The notes below the pieces were generated by a model, which saw only the letters and a program-made list of their open reading frames with translations, was not told the origin of the DNA and did no database searches. Position numbers and translations under genes: made by a program. From NCBI RefSeq assembly GCF_014174515.1, contig NZ_JACJUG010000013.1:1-64000 (forward strand): a stretch of 64,000 bases of DNA. The letters are read 5' to 3'. Shown here piece after piece: positions 33,585-42,741 of the stretch. The stretch comes from Mitsuaria sp. WAJ17. Its GTDB lineage: Bacteria; Pseudomonadota; Gammaproteobacteria; Burkholderiales; Burkholderiaceae_C. The first letter of the stretch is position 1. Each line of letters opens with the position of its first letter.

Positions 33585-35063
33585 ATGAAATCCATCTGGA
33601 TTGTTGATGACGACCACTCGATCCGCTTCGTGCTCGAGAAGGCCTTGACGCGCGAGGGGCTGCCGGTGCGCTGCTTCTCGAACACGCGCGAGCTGCTGGC
33701 GGCCCTGGAAGAGGACAGCCCCCAGGTCCTGGTCTCCGACATCCGCATGCCGGGGGGCTCGGGCCTGGACCTGCTGGCAAAGGTCAAGGAGAAGCATCCA
33801 GGCCTGCCGGTCATCATCATGACGGCCTACTCCGACCTGGACAGCGCCGTCTCGGCCTTCCAGGGCGGCGCCTTCGAGTACCTGCCCAAGCCCTTCGACC
33901 TCTCCCGCGCCGTGGAGCTGATCCGCCGGGCGCAGGAGGAGAGCCTGCGCGAGGCGGCGGTCGAACAGGAGTCGGCCGCCCAACTGCCCGAGATGCTGGG
34001 CCAGGCGCCAGCCATGCAGGACGTGTTCCGCGCCATCGGGCGGCTTTCGCAGAGCAATGTCACGGTGCTGATCACCGGCGAGTCGGGCTCGGGCAAGGAG
34101 TTGGTCGCGCGGGCCCTGCACAAGCACAGCCCGCGGTCCGATGGCCCCTTCGTGGCCATCAACACGGCTGCCATCCCCAAGGACCTGCTGGAGTCCGAGC
34201 TCTTCGGCCATGAGCGCGGCGCCTTCACCGGCGCCCAGGCCACGCGGCGTGGCCGCTTCGAGCAGGCCGAGGGTGGCACGCTGTTCCTCGATGAAATCGG
34301 CGACATGCCTCTGGACCTGCAAACCCGCCTGCTGCGCGTGCTGTCTGACGGCCAGTACTACCGCGTGGGTGGCCACAGCCCCTTGCGCAGCAATGTGCGG
34401 GTGATCGCTGCAACCCACCAGAACCTGGAGGAACGGGTGCGCCAGGGCGCCTTCCGCGAGGACTTGTTCCACCGCCTCAACGTGATCCGCCTGCGCCTGC
34501 CGCCCCTGCGTGAGCGGCGGGAGGACGTGCCCGTGCTGGCGCGCTTCTTCCTGCAGCGCAGCGCCACCGAGCTGGGCGTGGAGCCCAAGCGCCTCTCCGA
34601 GGCGGCGCTGGCCTCGCTGTGCGCCTTCGATTTCCCGGGCAATGTGCGGCAGCTGGAGAACATCTGCCACTGGCTCAGCGTGATGGCGCCCTCCCAGCAG
34701 GTGGAGGCCAAGGACTTGCCGCAGGAGCTGCTGCAGGCCGAGCGCTGCGTGGAGGCGGCGGTGGCCGGCGAGGCCCCTCAGCCGGCAGTCGCAGCCTCGG
34801 CCTTCGTCAGCAGCGGCCCGGCATTGCCCAGCTTCGGTGGCGGACCCGATGCCTGGGTCGCGGAGATGGCCCGCGAGGCCCGGCGCCTGCTGGCGGCGGG
34901 CGAGCCCGAGGTCTGGGACCAGCTGTGCCGCCGCTTCGAGGCCAGCCTCATCATGACGGCCCTGGACATGACCCGTGGCCGCCGCATCGAGGCCGCCCAG
35001 AAGCTGGGCATCGGCCGCAACACCATCACCCGCAAGATCCAGGAACTGGGCCTGGACGTCTGA
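33585..35063 (+). CDS. ntrC: Nitrogen regulator NtrC (sigma-54 activator)
   Basis: 492 residues. REC domain with Asp52 in LVSDIRMPGG and Lys in YLPKPFD; AAA+ domain with Walker A GESGSGKE, sigma-54 contact loop GAFTGA, Walker B GGTLFLDEIGD and arginine finger region NVIRLRLPPLRERREDVP; C-terminal Fis-type helix-turn-helix (ALDMTRGRRIEAAQKLGIGR, TITRKIQELGL). A ~70-residue Ala/Pro-rich linker precedes the HTH. Acts on sigma-54 promoters such as the one upstream of glnA in this window. GGGGAG is 7 bases before the ATG. Confidence 0.97.
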   Translation: MKSIWIVDDDHSIRFVLEKALTREGLPVRCFSNTRELLAALEEDSPQVLVSDIRMPGGSGLDLLAKVKEKHPGLPVIIMTAYSDLDSAVSAFQGGAFEYLPKPFDLSRAVELIRRAQEESLREAAVEQESAAQLPEMLGQAPAMQDVFRAIGRLSQSNVTVLITGESGSGKELVARALHKHSPRSDGPFVAINTAAIPKDLLESELFGHERGAFTGAQATRRGRFEQAEGGTLFLDEIGDMPLDLQTRLLRVLSDGQYYRVGGHSPLRSNVRVIAATHQNLEERVRQGAFREDLFHRLNVIRLRLPPLRERREDVPVLARFFLQRSATELGVEPKRLSEAALASLCAFDFPGNVRQLENICHWLSVMAPSQQVEAKDLPQELLQAERCVEAAVAGEAPQPAVAASAFVSSGPALPSFGGGPDAWVAEMAREARRLLAAGEPEVWDQLCRRFEASLIMTALDMTRGRRIEAAQKLGIGRNTITRKIQELGLDV

Positions 35064-35069
35064 TCGCTC

Positions 35070-36029
35070 TCAGGCGGCGGGCTTGTCCAGCCAAACGCCG
35101 ATGCCCTGGGCATTGAGCTCGATGTCCATGGCCAGAAGCGCCAGCTGGCGTTCGACCGGCAGTGTGCAGCCGTGGTCGGCCAGGGCGCGCAGGTAGAGGG
35201 CTGCCTGCGCCTGCTTGAGCGCTTCATGGCGATCGTCGGCCTCGCGCAGCGAGAGGCTCAGCGCCGTGGTCTCGTCCAGCAGGACCAGCAGATGCTGGTG
35301 CAGCTCGCGCACCTCCGCTTCGCTGTGGCCGACGCGGCCGAAATGCGTCAGCAGCATGCCCTGCGGGCGCAGGTCCAGCATGCGCTGCATGGACTGCTTC
35401 AGCGCGGGCGGGTCGAACTGCACGGGCGTGCTGGTGGGGAAGAGCCAGGGGCGGCCGTCCACGTCGAACTCGCGGTAGGAGAGGCCGAAGGTGTCGCCGG
35501 TGAACCAGCAGCCGCTCTGGGCGTCGAAGATGCAGTGGTGGTGGCGGGCATGCCCGGGTGTGTCGATCAGCAGCAGCTCGCGGCCGCCAACGTGCAGGCG
35601 CTGTCCGTCCATGCTGGCCTCGGCGCGCTCGGCGGGCACGGCCTGAAGCTGGCCGTAGGAGCGCTGCATCTCCTCGTCACCATAGACGGCCAGGGCGCCG
35701 GCCCACAGGGCACGCGGGTCCACCAGATGGCGCAGGCCGCGCGGATGGGCCAGCAGGCGGGCCGAGGGCAGAGACTGCATCAGCAGGCCCACGCCGCCTG
35801 CATGGTCCAGGTGCACATGGGTGGGGATCACCCAGTCCACCGCCTCGGGTGCCAGGCCCAGGTGGGCCAGCGCCCCAAGCAGGCGCGGCACGGCATGGTT
35901 GGTGCCGGTGTCGATGAAGGCGGCGCGGCCCTGGTCGATGATCAGATAGGCGGCGTCGAAATCGTCTCGCTGGAAGGCGGTGTCGATGCGGTACAGGCCT
36001 GTACCCAAGGACAGCAGATACGGTGGCAT
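35070..36029 (-). CDS. Metallo-beta-lactamase fold hydrolase
   Basis: 319 residues. Zinc-binding motif THVHLDHAGG (residues ~70-79), then His in DTPGHARHHHCIF, Asp in WFTGDTFGLSY and a final His in LLTHFGRVGH, so the two-metal site looks complete. After ~215 residues a helical C-terminal region of ~100 residues follows, typical of a subgroup of uncharacterised MBL proteins. Substrate unknown. It is convergent with ntrC (6 bases apart) and divergent from the deformylase gene. Confidence 0.88.
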   Translation of the reverse strand: MPPYLLSLGTGLYRIDTAFQRDDFDAAYLIIDQGRAAFIDTGTNHAVPRLLGALAHLGLAPEAVDWVIPTHVHLDHAGGVGLLMQSLPSARLLAHPRGLRHLVDPRALWAGALAVYGDEEMQRSYGQLQAVPAERAEASMDGQRLHVGGRELLLIDTPGHARHHHCIFDAQSGCWFTGDTFGLSYREFDVDGRPWLFPTSTPVQFDPPALKQSMQRMLDLRPQGMLLTHFGRVGHSEAEVRELHQHLLVLLDETTALSLSLREADDRHEALKQAQAALYLRALADHGCTLPVERQLALLAMDIELNAQGIGVWLDKPAA

Positions 36030-36081
36030 GCAGGCTCCCTAGAATGGCCTGCAACGATAACTGATGCACGAGGGCTCTCCG

Positions 36082-36618
36082 ATGGCCGTGAGGGAACTGC
36101 TGAAGATGGGGGATGAGCGCCTGCTGCGCCAGGCCCAACCGGTGCGCGAGTTCGGCACGCCGGCGCTGGAGGCCCTGGTCCAGGACATGCTGGACACCAT
36201 GAAGGCCGCCAATGGCGCCGGCCTGGCCGCACCGCAGATCGGCGTGGACCTGCAGCTGGTGATCTTTGGCTTTGAGCGCAATGAGCGCTATCCGGAGGCC
36301 CCGCCGGTGCCGCTGACCGTGCTGGCCAACCCCGTCATCGTCCCCCTGGGCGACGAGGAGGAGGAGGGTTGGGAAGGCTGCCTCTCGGTGCCGGGCCTGC
36401 GCGGCGTCGTGCCGCGCTTCAAGCGCATTCGCTACAGCGGCATTGACCCCCAGGGCCGGCCCCTCGAGCGCGAGGCCGAAGGCTTCCATGCCCGCGTGGT
36501 GCAGCACGAGTGCGACCACCTGATCGGCCGGCTCTACCCCTCGCGCATCCGCGATTTCAGCCGCTTCGGCTACACCTCGGTGCTGTTCCCGGACCTCGAT
36601 CCGAACAGCGACGACTGA
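36082..36618 (+). CDS. def: Peptide deformylase
   Basis: 178 residues. Removes the formyl group from nascent proteins. Motif [11 protein letters not shown] (46-55), motif II EGCLSVP with metal ligand Cys100, motif III QHECDHL with His142, Glu143 and His146 are all intact. The ATG at 36082 has GAGGG 7 bases upstream; an earlier in-frame ATG at 36064 adds six residues outside the family. It is not next to fmt, so it is likely one of several deformylases in the genome. An acidic insert (GDEEEEGW) precedes motif II. Confidence 0.93.
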   Translation: MAVRELLKMGDERLLRQAQPVREFGTPALEALVQDMLDTMKAANGAGLAAPQIGVDLQLVIFGFERNERYPEAPPVPLTVLANPVIVPLGDEEEEGWEGCLSVPGLRGVVPRFKRIRYSGIDPQGRPLEREAEGFHARVVQHECDHLIGRLYPSRIRDFSRFGYTSVLFPDLDPNSDD

Positions 36619-36719
36619 AGCCCGGGCGAGGCGGGGGCGGCCATCGCCCACTTGTTACATCCCGTCCGTCATCGGGCGGGCCCCTTGCTGCGTTGGGGCG
36701 ACAGCCGAGGAGAGCCTCC

Positions 36720-38834
36720 ATGACGATGAGACACCTGCAGGGCGCGTCCCTGCCGCGCCCCCTGACCCGGGCCTTTGCCAGCGCGCTGGTGCTGGCCTCC
36801 TGCCTCTGGGCCCTGCCCGCGCAGGCGGAGGACCCGCCCACACGCGCGGCCCGCGTGGCGGAAACCCAGGGCACGGCCTGGGTCTTCGATGCCGAGACCA
36901 AGGACTGGCAGCGCCTCGGCCCCAACCAGACCCTTGGTCAGGGCGACCGCATCCGCACCGAGCGCGACGGCCGGCTGGCCCTGCGCGTAGGCTCTACCAG
37001 TCTGTGGCTGGATGATTCCGCCGACCTGGAGCTGAGCCGCCTGGACGAGGACCACCTCGAGCTCCTGCTCGCCCGCGGCCAACTGGGCCTGCGCCTGCGC
37101 AATGCCGAGGCGGCGCGCGAGCTGCAGGTGCGCACCCGCGAGGGCCGCTTCCTCTTTGACCGCAAGGGCCTGTACCGCGTGGACCAACTGGACCGCGGCA
37201 GCCGTGCCTTCAACTGGGAGGGCGAGTTGCGTTTCGAGGCCCGCGCGCCCGGCACGCCGGCCGTGTGGCTGCAGCCCAATGAGCAGGCCGAGTTCTGGTG
37301 GGCCGACGGCCCCCGCGTCGAGCGCCAGGTACTGGAGCGCGACCGCTTTGCAGACTGGCTGCTGGGCATGAGCCGCAGCGAGGGCGACCTGCCGGCCTAC
37401 CGCTATGTCTCGCCGGAAATGACCGGCGCCGAGGACCTGGACCGCTACGGCCGCTGGGAGCAGGCCGCGGAGTACGGCACCGTCTGGATCCCGCAGCAGG
37501 TGGCACCGGACTGGGCGCCTTACCGCTATGGCCGCTGGGTCTGGACCCGGCACTGGGGCTGGTCCTGGGTAGACGACGCGCCCTGGGGCTTCGCGCCCTT
37601 CCACTACGGCCGCTGGGTCATGGTGCGCGAGCGCTGGTGCTGGGTGCCCGGTCGCTACGTTCCGCGCCCGGCCTATGCACCGGCCCTGGTCGCCTGGGTG
37701 GGCGGTCCGGTGGTGAGCGTGGGCATCAGCATCGGTTCTCGGCCGCCGCGCTATGGCTGGTACCCGCTGGCGCCGCGCGAAGTCTACGTGCCCAGCTATC
37801 ACCACAGCCCGCATTATGGCCAGCGCATCAACCGCGAGCACGACCCGGTGACGGTGGTGCACCCCGGCTCGGCCCTGCCGCCCCCGCGCAGCAACCGCGA
37901 GGTGCGGGGCGCCGTGAGCATCTGGAGTGACGCGGCCGCGCGCGCCGTGGCCAATACCGACGCCAACGTGCCTTTGCGCGTCCTGCCCCAGGCCCCCAGC
38001 CGCCAGGAATGGCGACCGCAGGAAGCCCGCGGTGACGCCGGCGTGCCACTGCGCGGCCTGGTGCCTCAGGCCCCGGTGGTGCAGACCGCGCCGGTCTTGC
38101 CCGGACATCCGGCCGCCCAGGACCCGGTGCCTGTGCGCCGAGACAACCCCCGCGGTCGCGGCGATCGGGAAGAGGGAGGCGTGCCACTGCGCGCTGTGCC
38201 CCAGCCTCAGGCGAGCCAGCCTGCGGTCCAGCCGCCTGTGCATTCGCAAGTCCAGCCGCAGATTCAGCCGCAGATTCAGCCACCGATCCCTCCCACCGCG
38301 ACCCCGCCCGCCCCCTCCAGGAGCCGTGAGGACGGCCCACCCCTGCGTCGCTTGCCGGAGCAGCCGGTGCGCCCGGAGAGCCGCGAGACCGCGGTCCCAC
38401 AGGTCCAGCCGGACCGTGGTCTGCAGGAGCGCATGGAGCGCGATCGCCTGGAGCGGGAGCGTGTCGATCGCGAACGCATGGTCGAGCGTGATCGACAGGA
38501 ACGCCAGGACCGGCAGGATCGTGTCGAACGCGCGGAACGCCAGCAGCGCTTCGAGCAGCAGCAGCGAGACCAGATGCAGCACGAGCAGGCGCAGCGTGAA
38601 CAGGTTCAGCGTGAGCAGCAGCAACGCGAGCAGCAGCGCCGCGAGCAGATGCAGCGTGAGCAGCAGCAGCGCGAAGTGCCCATGCGCCAGATCCAGCCCG
38701 AGCGGGCGCGTGAACCGGTGCGTGGGCCGGAGCCGCCGCGCGTGAGCCCGCCTCAGCGCCAGGAGGAGGCGCGTCCGGGCCGTCCGGCCCAGCAGGACAA
38801 TGTGCCGCGCAAGGGGCGCCAGGAGGAGCGCTGA
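36720..38834 (+). CDS. Exported FecR-domain / DUF6600 protein with low-complexity tail
   Basis: 704 residues; GAGGAG is 6 bases before the ATG. Signal peptide ASALVLASCLWALPAQA (residues ~20-36). FecR-like beta domain (~40-165: GQGDRIRTERDGRLALRVGS, LARGQLGLRLRN). DUF6600-type region (~225-385) rich in Trp, Tyr, Arg: YGRWEQAAEYGTVWIPQQV, YRYGRWVWTRHWGWSWVDD, WGFAPFHYGRWV. Then a motif with PLR recurs four times near residues 417, 442, 488 and 540. Residues ~565-690 are almost pure Gln/Glu/Arg in a repeating EQxQREQ pattern, likely extended helix. Probably a periplasmic or surface protein; function unknown. Confidence 0.8.
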   Translation: MTMRHLQGASLPRPLTRAFASALVLASCLWALPAQAEDPPTRAARVAETQGTAWVFDAETKDWQRLGPNQTLGQGDRIRTERDGRLALRVGSTSLWLDDSADLELSRLDEDHLELLLARGQLGLRLRNAEAARELQVRTREGRFLFDRKGLYRVDQLDRGSRAFNWEGELRFEARAPGTPAVWLQPNEQAEFWWADGPRVERQVLERDRFADWLLGMSRSEGDLPAYRYVSPEMTGAEDLDRYGRWEQAAEYGTVWIPQQVAPDWAPYRYGRWVWTRHWGWSWVDDAPWGFAPFHYGRWVMVRERWCWVPGRYVPRPAYAPALVAWVGGPVVSVGISIGSRPPRYGWYPLAPREVYVPSYHHSPHYGQRINREHDPVTVVHPGSALPPPRSNREVRGAVSIWSDAAARAVANTDANVPLRVLPQAPSRQEWRPQEARGDAGVPLRGLVPQAPVVQTAPVLPGHPAAQDPVPVRRDNPRGRGDREEGGVPLRAVPQPQASQPAVQPPVHSQVQPQIQPQIQPPIPPTATPPAPSRSREDGPPLRRLPEQPVRPESRETAVPQVQPDRGLQERMERDRLERERVDRERMVERDRQERQDRQDRVERAERQQRFEQQQRDQMQHEQAQREQVQREQQQREQQRREQMQREQQQREVPMRQIQPERAREPVRGPEPPRVSPPQRQEEARPGRPAQQDNVPRKGRQEER

Positions 38835-38841
38835 GCCGCGC

Positions 38842-39474
38842 TCAGAGCAGGGGCGAAAGCCCCTTCCACACCTGCTCCAGCATCAGCGGGTGAGCCTTGG
38901 CCAGGGGATGAATGCGGTCGGCCTGGAACCAGGCCTCCGCATCAGGCCGGTCGGCCACGCCCGCCAGCAGGAAGGGCACCAGGCCCACCTTCTCTTCTCG
39001 GGCGACGGATTCGAAGCTGCCGGCGAATTCCCGGCCGTAGGCGGCGCCATAGTTGGCCGGCATCTGCATGCCCACCACCAGCACCCGTGCGCCTGCCTTC
39101 TTGCAGGCCTGGACCATGGCACGCAGGTTCTCGCGCGTCATGGCCAGGGGCAGGCCGCGCAGGGCGTCGTTGCCGCCGAGTTCGATGATGACGTGGCTGG
39201 GCTGCTCCTTTTTCAGCAGGGCGGGGAGTCGGGAGCGGCCGCCGGAGGTGGTGTCGCCGCTGATGCTGGCGTTGACCACCTCGACCTCGCGCCTTTGCGC
39301 CTTCAGCCGCGCCTCCAGCAAGGCCACCCAGCCACTGCCGCGGGCGAGGCCGTACTCGGCGGACAGGCTGTCACCCAGCACCAGGATCTTGCGCTTCGTC
39401 GCGCGCGCCAGGCCTGGCACCAGCAGCAGGCCCAGGCTCAGGCTACAGTGGGCCATCCACATCCGGCGTTGCAT
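38842..39474 (-). CDS. tesA: TesA-type GDSL esterase (arylesterase / lysophospholipase L1)
   Basis: 210 residues. Start at 39474 is preceded by GAGGAG with a 4-base spacer. Signal peptide MWMAHCSLSLGLLLVPGLARA. SGNH-hydrolase blocks: GDSLS (block I, catalytic Ser), ISGDTTSGG (block II), GGNDALRG (block III), and DRIHPLAKAH (block V with Asp and His). Hydrolyses acyl esters or thioesters in the periplasm. The divergent ABC ATPase gene starts only 10 bases away, an arrangement like the tesA-ybbA locus of enterobacteria. Confidence 0.92.
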   Translation of the reverse strand: MQRRMWMAHCSLSLGLLLVPGLARATKRKILVLGDSLSAEYGLARGSGWVALLEARLKAQRREVEVVNASISGDTTSGGRSRLPALLKKEQPSHVIIELGGNDALRGLPLAMTRENLRAMVQACKKAGARVLVVGMQMPANYGAAYGREFAGSFESVAREEKVGLVPFLLAGVADRPDAEAWFQADRIHPLAKAHPLMLEQVWKGLSPLL

Positions 39475-39484
39475 CGCTCTCCTC

Positions 39485-40198
39485 ATGTCTGCATCCATTC
39501 TTGAAGTCGAACACCTGGGCAAGACCGTCCGCGATGCCACCGGCGAGCTGCAGATTCTGCATGACATCAGCTTCAGCCTGCAGGCCCGGGAGTCCGTGGC
39601 CATCGTTGGGGCGTCGGGCTCCGGCAAGAGCACGCTGCTGGCCCTGCTGGCCGGCCTGGACACGCCCAGCCACGGCACGGTGCGCTTGCAGGGGCAGGAC
39701 CTCTACGCGCTGGACGAGGACGCCCGCGCGGCCCTGCGTGCGGCTCATGTGGGCTTCGTGTTCCAGAACTTCCAGCTGCTGTCCAACCTGACGGCCCTGG
39801 AGAACGTGATGCTGCCGCTGGAGCTGCGCGGCGACCGCGAGGCCCGCGCCCAGGCGCAGGCCATGCTGGAGCGCGTCGGCCTGGGGCAGCGGCTCTACCA
39901 CTACCCCCGCGTGCTCTCGGGCGGGGAGCAGCAGCGCGTGGCCCTGGCCCGCGCCTTCGTGCAGCGCCCGGCCCTGCTGCTGGCCGATGAGCCCACCGGC
40001 AGCCTGGACTTCGCCACCGGCGCCCAGGTGATGGCGCTGATGTTCGAGCTCAACCGCGAGGCCGGGACCACGCTGGTGATGGTCACGCATGACCTGGGCA
40101 TCGCGGAACGCTGCGAGCGGCAGCTCCGCATCGAGGCAGGGGAATTGGCCAGCCCCAACGGCCATCGGCCTCATCCTCAAGGGGGCAATGCCGGCTGA
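39485..40198 (+). CDS. ybbA: ABC transporter ATPase, YbbA type
   Basis: 237 residues. Walker A GASGSGKST, Q-loop VFQNFQLL, signature LSGGEQQRVALA, Walker B LLLADEPTG, switch His in MVTHDLG, all canonical for the MacB/LolD/YbbA group. Partners with a YbbP-type permease elsewhere in bacteria, but none follows here: the next gene is on the other strand. No Shine-Dalgarno is visible on this strand before the ATG, since that stretch is the ribosome site of divergent tesA read backwards. Confidence 0.9.
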   Translation: MSASILEVEHLGKTVRDATGELQILHDISFSLQARESVAIVGASGSGKSTLLALLAGLDTPSHGTVRLQGQDLYALDEDARAALRAAHVGFVFQNFQLLSNLTALENVMLPLELRGDREARAQAQAMLERVGLGQRLYHYPRVLSGGEQQRVALARAFVQRPALLLADEPTGSLDFATGAQVMALMFELNREAGTTLVMVTHDLGIAERCERQLRIEAGELASPNGHRPHPQGGNAG

Positions 40199-40358
40199 CC
40201 GGCAGCGCCGGATCGGCGGCATTCGTGCCGGGGCGAGCGCCGACTGCGCCGAGCGCTCTTGGGTGCGACGCGCGCCATCCGGGCGATCGCTCGGGCGCTG
40301 CCGTCCGACGGGAACCGGTCCCTCAGGCGGCGGCCGGTGCACAACAGCGGCAGGCATG

Positions 40359-40383
40359 AAAAAACCCGGCACAAGGCCGGGTT
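40359..40383 (-). terminator. Rho-independent terminator of ppiC
   Basis: Stem AACCCGGC / GCCGGGTT with loop ACAAG; on the minus strand it runs into six T residues, 40 bases past the ppiC stop. The rest of the 225-base gap (40199-40423) shows no gene. Confidence 0.88.
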
Positions 40384-40423
40384 CTTCAGAGCGCTGCAGA
40401 CGCAGCGCCAGGGGCACTCAAGC

Positions 40424-41230
40424 TCACTGGGCGAACTTGTAGTCGGTCTTGGCCTTGCTCACCAGCTCGCGCTGGAACTCGCCCATCTTCTGCTGCTCGA
40501 TGCGCTGCTTGATCTGGGCCTTGACGTCGTCGAAGGCCGGGAAGGTGGCTTCGCGGGTGTCTTCCAGCTTGATGATGTGGAAGCCGAACTGCGACTTCAC
40601 CGGCTCCTGGGTCATCTCACCCTTCTTCAGGGCGGTCATGGCCTTGGAGAACTCGGGCACGAAGTTGTTGGGGTTGGCGAAGTCCAGGTCGCCGCCATTG
40701 GCAGCCGAGCCGGTGTCCTTGGAGTTCTTGGAGGCGAGGTCCTCGAACTTGGCGCCGCCGTTGAGCTGCTTGATCAGGGCCTTGGCCTCGTCTTCCTTCT
40801 CGACCAGGATGTGGCGGGCACGGTATTCCATGCCGCTGTTGGCGGCCTTGAACTGCTCGTATTCCTTCTGGGCTTCAGCGTCGGTGACGGGATTCTTCTT
40901 CTTGAAGTCTTCCATCAGGCTGCGGATCAGGATCATCTGGCGAGCCAGTTCCATCTGCGTCTTGTAGTCGGCGCTGGCGGGGATGCCGCGCTTCTCGGCT
41001 TCCTGGATGAAGATTTCGCGACGGACCACTTCGTCCTTGACCTGGGTTTCCAGCTCGGGGCTGCGGGGCTGGCCATTCTTGGTGACCTGCTCGATCAGCT
41101 GGTCGGCGCGAGCCTTGGGCACGGCCTTGCCGTTGACCGTCGCGATGTTCTGGGCGCTGGCCGACAGGGGAGCCAGAGCTGCGGTCAGGGCCGCGATCGA
41201 GGCGGCGAGCACAATCTTCTTCATGGACAT
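40424..41230 (-). CDS. Periplasmic parvulin-type peptidyl-prolyl isomerase
   Basis: 268 residues from ATG at 41230 (AAAGG 5 bases upstream; ATG at 41224 also possible). Signal peptide IVLAASIAALTAALAPLSASA. An N-terminal SurA-like helical chaperone region (~30-130) precedes one parvulin domain (~140-235): YRARHILVEKEDEAKALIKQL, FEDLASKNSKDTGSAANGGDL, PVKSQFGFHIIKLED. Assists folding of exported proteins. Last gene of the selO-msrB-yciB-bolA-ppiC run, but a terminator separates it from bolA, so it probably has its own promoter within 41231-41311. Confidence 0.92.
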   Translation of the reverse strand: MSMKKIVLAASIAALTAALAPLSASAQNIATVNGKAVPKARADQLIEQVTKNGQPRSPELETQVKDEVVRREIFIQEAEKRGIPASADYKTQMELARQMILIRSLMEDFKKKNPVTDAEAQKEYEQFKAANSGMEYRARHILVEKEDEAKALIKQLNGGAKFEDLASKNSKDTGSAANGGDLDFANPNNFVPEFSKAMTALKKGEMTQEPVKSQFGFHIIKLEDTREATFPAFDDVKAQIKQRIEQQKMGEFQRELVSKAKTDYKFAQ

Positions 41231-41311
41231 TGGGCCTTTCAACAGACTCCACCGGCGAACTTGCCGCCGGCTCTATCAGTGATACACCGCGTTACGCGGA
41301 GAGGTTTGTAT

Positions 41312-41348
41312 AAAAACAGACGCCCTCAGAACCATCCGGTTCGGGGCG
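41312..41348 (-). terminator. Rho-independent terminator after bolA
   Basis: On the minus strand CGCCC + GAACC (with one bulged base) pair with GGTTC + GGGCG around loop GGAT, followed by TCTGTTTTT. Lies 15 bases past the bolA stop. Confidence 0.75.
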
Positions 41349-41362
41349 CCATTCGGTGCGGC

Positions 41363-41653
41363 TCAGGGTTCTCCCGGGGCCTTCGCATCGATGACCAGGG
41401 CATGAATGCCCTGACGCATCAGCTCAGCCATCAAATCATATACGAGCCGGTGACGAGCGACCCTCGTGAGACCCCTGAAGCGCTCGCTGACCACGCGCAC
41501 CGTGTAGTGCCCGCCCTCGCGTGCGCCGGCGTGGCCGGCGTGCTGGGCGCTGTCGTCCTGGATCTCCAACTGCTCGGGCTGCAGGCCTTCGCGCAGGCGC
41601 TGCTCGATGACGACCAGCGAGGCGCGGGGCAGGGGCGTCGCGGGGGTGTTCAT
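41363..41653 (-). CDS. BolA family protein
   Basis: 96 residues. BolA/YrbA fold: IEQRLREGLQPEQLEIQDDS, the conserved HAGH loop with HYTVRVVSERFRGLTRVARHR, VYDLMAEL and a terminal IHALVIDAKAPGE. BolA proteins work with monothiol glutaredoxins in iron-sulfur handling and stress response. ATG overlaps the yciB stop by four bases, so it is coupled to yciB. Confidence 0.93.
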   Translation of the reverse strand: MNTPATPLPRASLVVIEQRLREGLQPEQLEIQDDSAQHAGHAGAREGGHYTVRVVSERFRGLTRVARHRLVYDLMAELMRQGIHALVIDAKAPGEP

Positions 41654-42309
41654 GGGAGGACTTCCTTATCGGTGCCAGCATCCTGCTCCGGTGCAGACTC
41701 CACGATGTGGCGGCTCATGTAGACCCCCTGGCCCAGCGTGAAAAGCACGAACAGGCCCGTCACGCCGAAAACCTTGAAGTTGGCCCAGGTCGCCGTGGGG
41801 TAGTGAAAAGCTACGTAAAGATTCAGAAAACCCAGGGCGATGAAGAACAGCACCGAGCCCCAGTTCATGCGCCGCCAGGCGAAGTCGGGCAGCTTCACGT
41901 CCTTCTCCATCATGCCGCGCAGCAGGTTCTTGCCGAAGAGCAGGTCGCTGAGCAGGAACACCAGGGCCATGCCCCAGTAGAGGCCGGTGGGCTTCCACTT
42001 GATGAAGGTCTCGTCGTGCAGCCAGACGGTGAGGCCGCCCAGGGTCACGACCAGGCCCAGGCTGATCCACAGCATGAGGTCGATCTTGTGGCCGCGCAGC
42101 TTGGTGATGAGGGCCTGCGCCAAGGTGGCCGCCATCACCACCAGTGTGGCCAGCAGCACGGGTGCCTCCTCGGGGCCCACCGTGCCGCCGGACACCATGA
42201 AGCCGAAGTGCGAGGACGCGAAGGCCGCGGCGGCTGCCTTGTGCGACTCGGCGATCTTGAAGGTGCCGAAGAAGAGGATCAGCGGCAGGAAATCGAGCAG
42301 GAGCTTCAT
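41650..42309 (-). CDS. yciB: Inner membrane septation protein YciB/IspZ
   Basis: 219 residues, longer than the ~180 of E. coli because of a tail. Five or six TM helices with the family signature LLLDFLPLILFFGTFKI at the start, YWGMALVFLLSDLLFGKNLL, and AWRRMNWGSVLFFIALGFLNLYVAF. Involved in cell envelope/septum integrity. Downstream of msrB by 24 bases and coupled to bolA; this yciB-bolA-ppiC order is typical for Burkholderiales. Confidence 0.94.
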   Translation of the reverse strand: MKLLLDFLPLILFFGTFKIAESHKAAAAAFASSHFGFMVSGGTVGPEEAPVLLATLVVMAATLAQALITKLRGHKIDLMLWISLGLVVTLGGLTVWLHDETFIKWKPTGLYWGMALVFLLSDLLFGKNLLRGMMEKDVKLPDFAWRRMNWGSVLFFIALGFLNLYVAFHYPTATWANFKVFGVTGLFVLFTLGQGVYMSRHIVESAPEQDAGTDKEVLP

Positions 42310-42333
42310 GAGGGGGGTGTCAGCGCCTGAGGC

Positions 42334-42741
42334 TCAGGCATCGGGCGCGAAGTCTATCGCGGCCGAGTTGATGCAGAAGCGTTCGCCGGTCGGCGCCGGG
42401 CCGTCGGGGAAGACGTGTCCCAGGTGCGCGCCGCATTGCTGGCAGCGCACTTCGACTCGCACCATGCCGTGGCTGCGGTCCTCGATGCGCTCGATCACAT
42501 CGGCGTTCACCGGCGCCCAATAGCTGGGCCAGCCGCAGCCGGCGTCGAACTTGGTCTGCGCCTCGAAGAGCCGCGTGCCGCAGCAGACGCAGTCGTAGTG
42601 GCCGCGCTCCCAATGGTCCCAGTACTGGCCGGTGAAGGCGCGCTCGGTGGCCGCGTGGCGGGTCACCTGGTACTGCATGTCGTCGAGCTGGGCGCGCCAG
42701 TCGGCGTCGCTCTTCTGGATGGGGTAGGGCTTGTGGCTCAT
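42334..42741 (-). CDS. msrB: Peptide methionine-(R)-S-oxide reductase
   Basis: 135 residues. Zinc-binding pairs CVCC and CQQC, the substrate motif [11 protein letters not shown] and the catalytic Cys in RFCINSAA are all present. Reduces methionine-R-sulfoxide in proteins. Its ATG overlaps the selO stop. Pairing with selO suggests a shared oxidative-stress role. Confidence 0.95.
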   Translation of the reverse strand: MSHKPYPIQKSDADWRAQLDDMQYQVTRHAATERAFTGQYWDHWERGHYDCVCCGTRLFEAQTKFDAGCGWPSYWAPVNADVIERIEDRSHGMVRVEVRCQQCGAHLGHVFPDGPAPTGERFCINSAAIDFAPDA

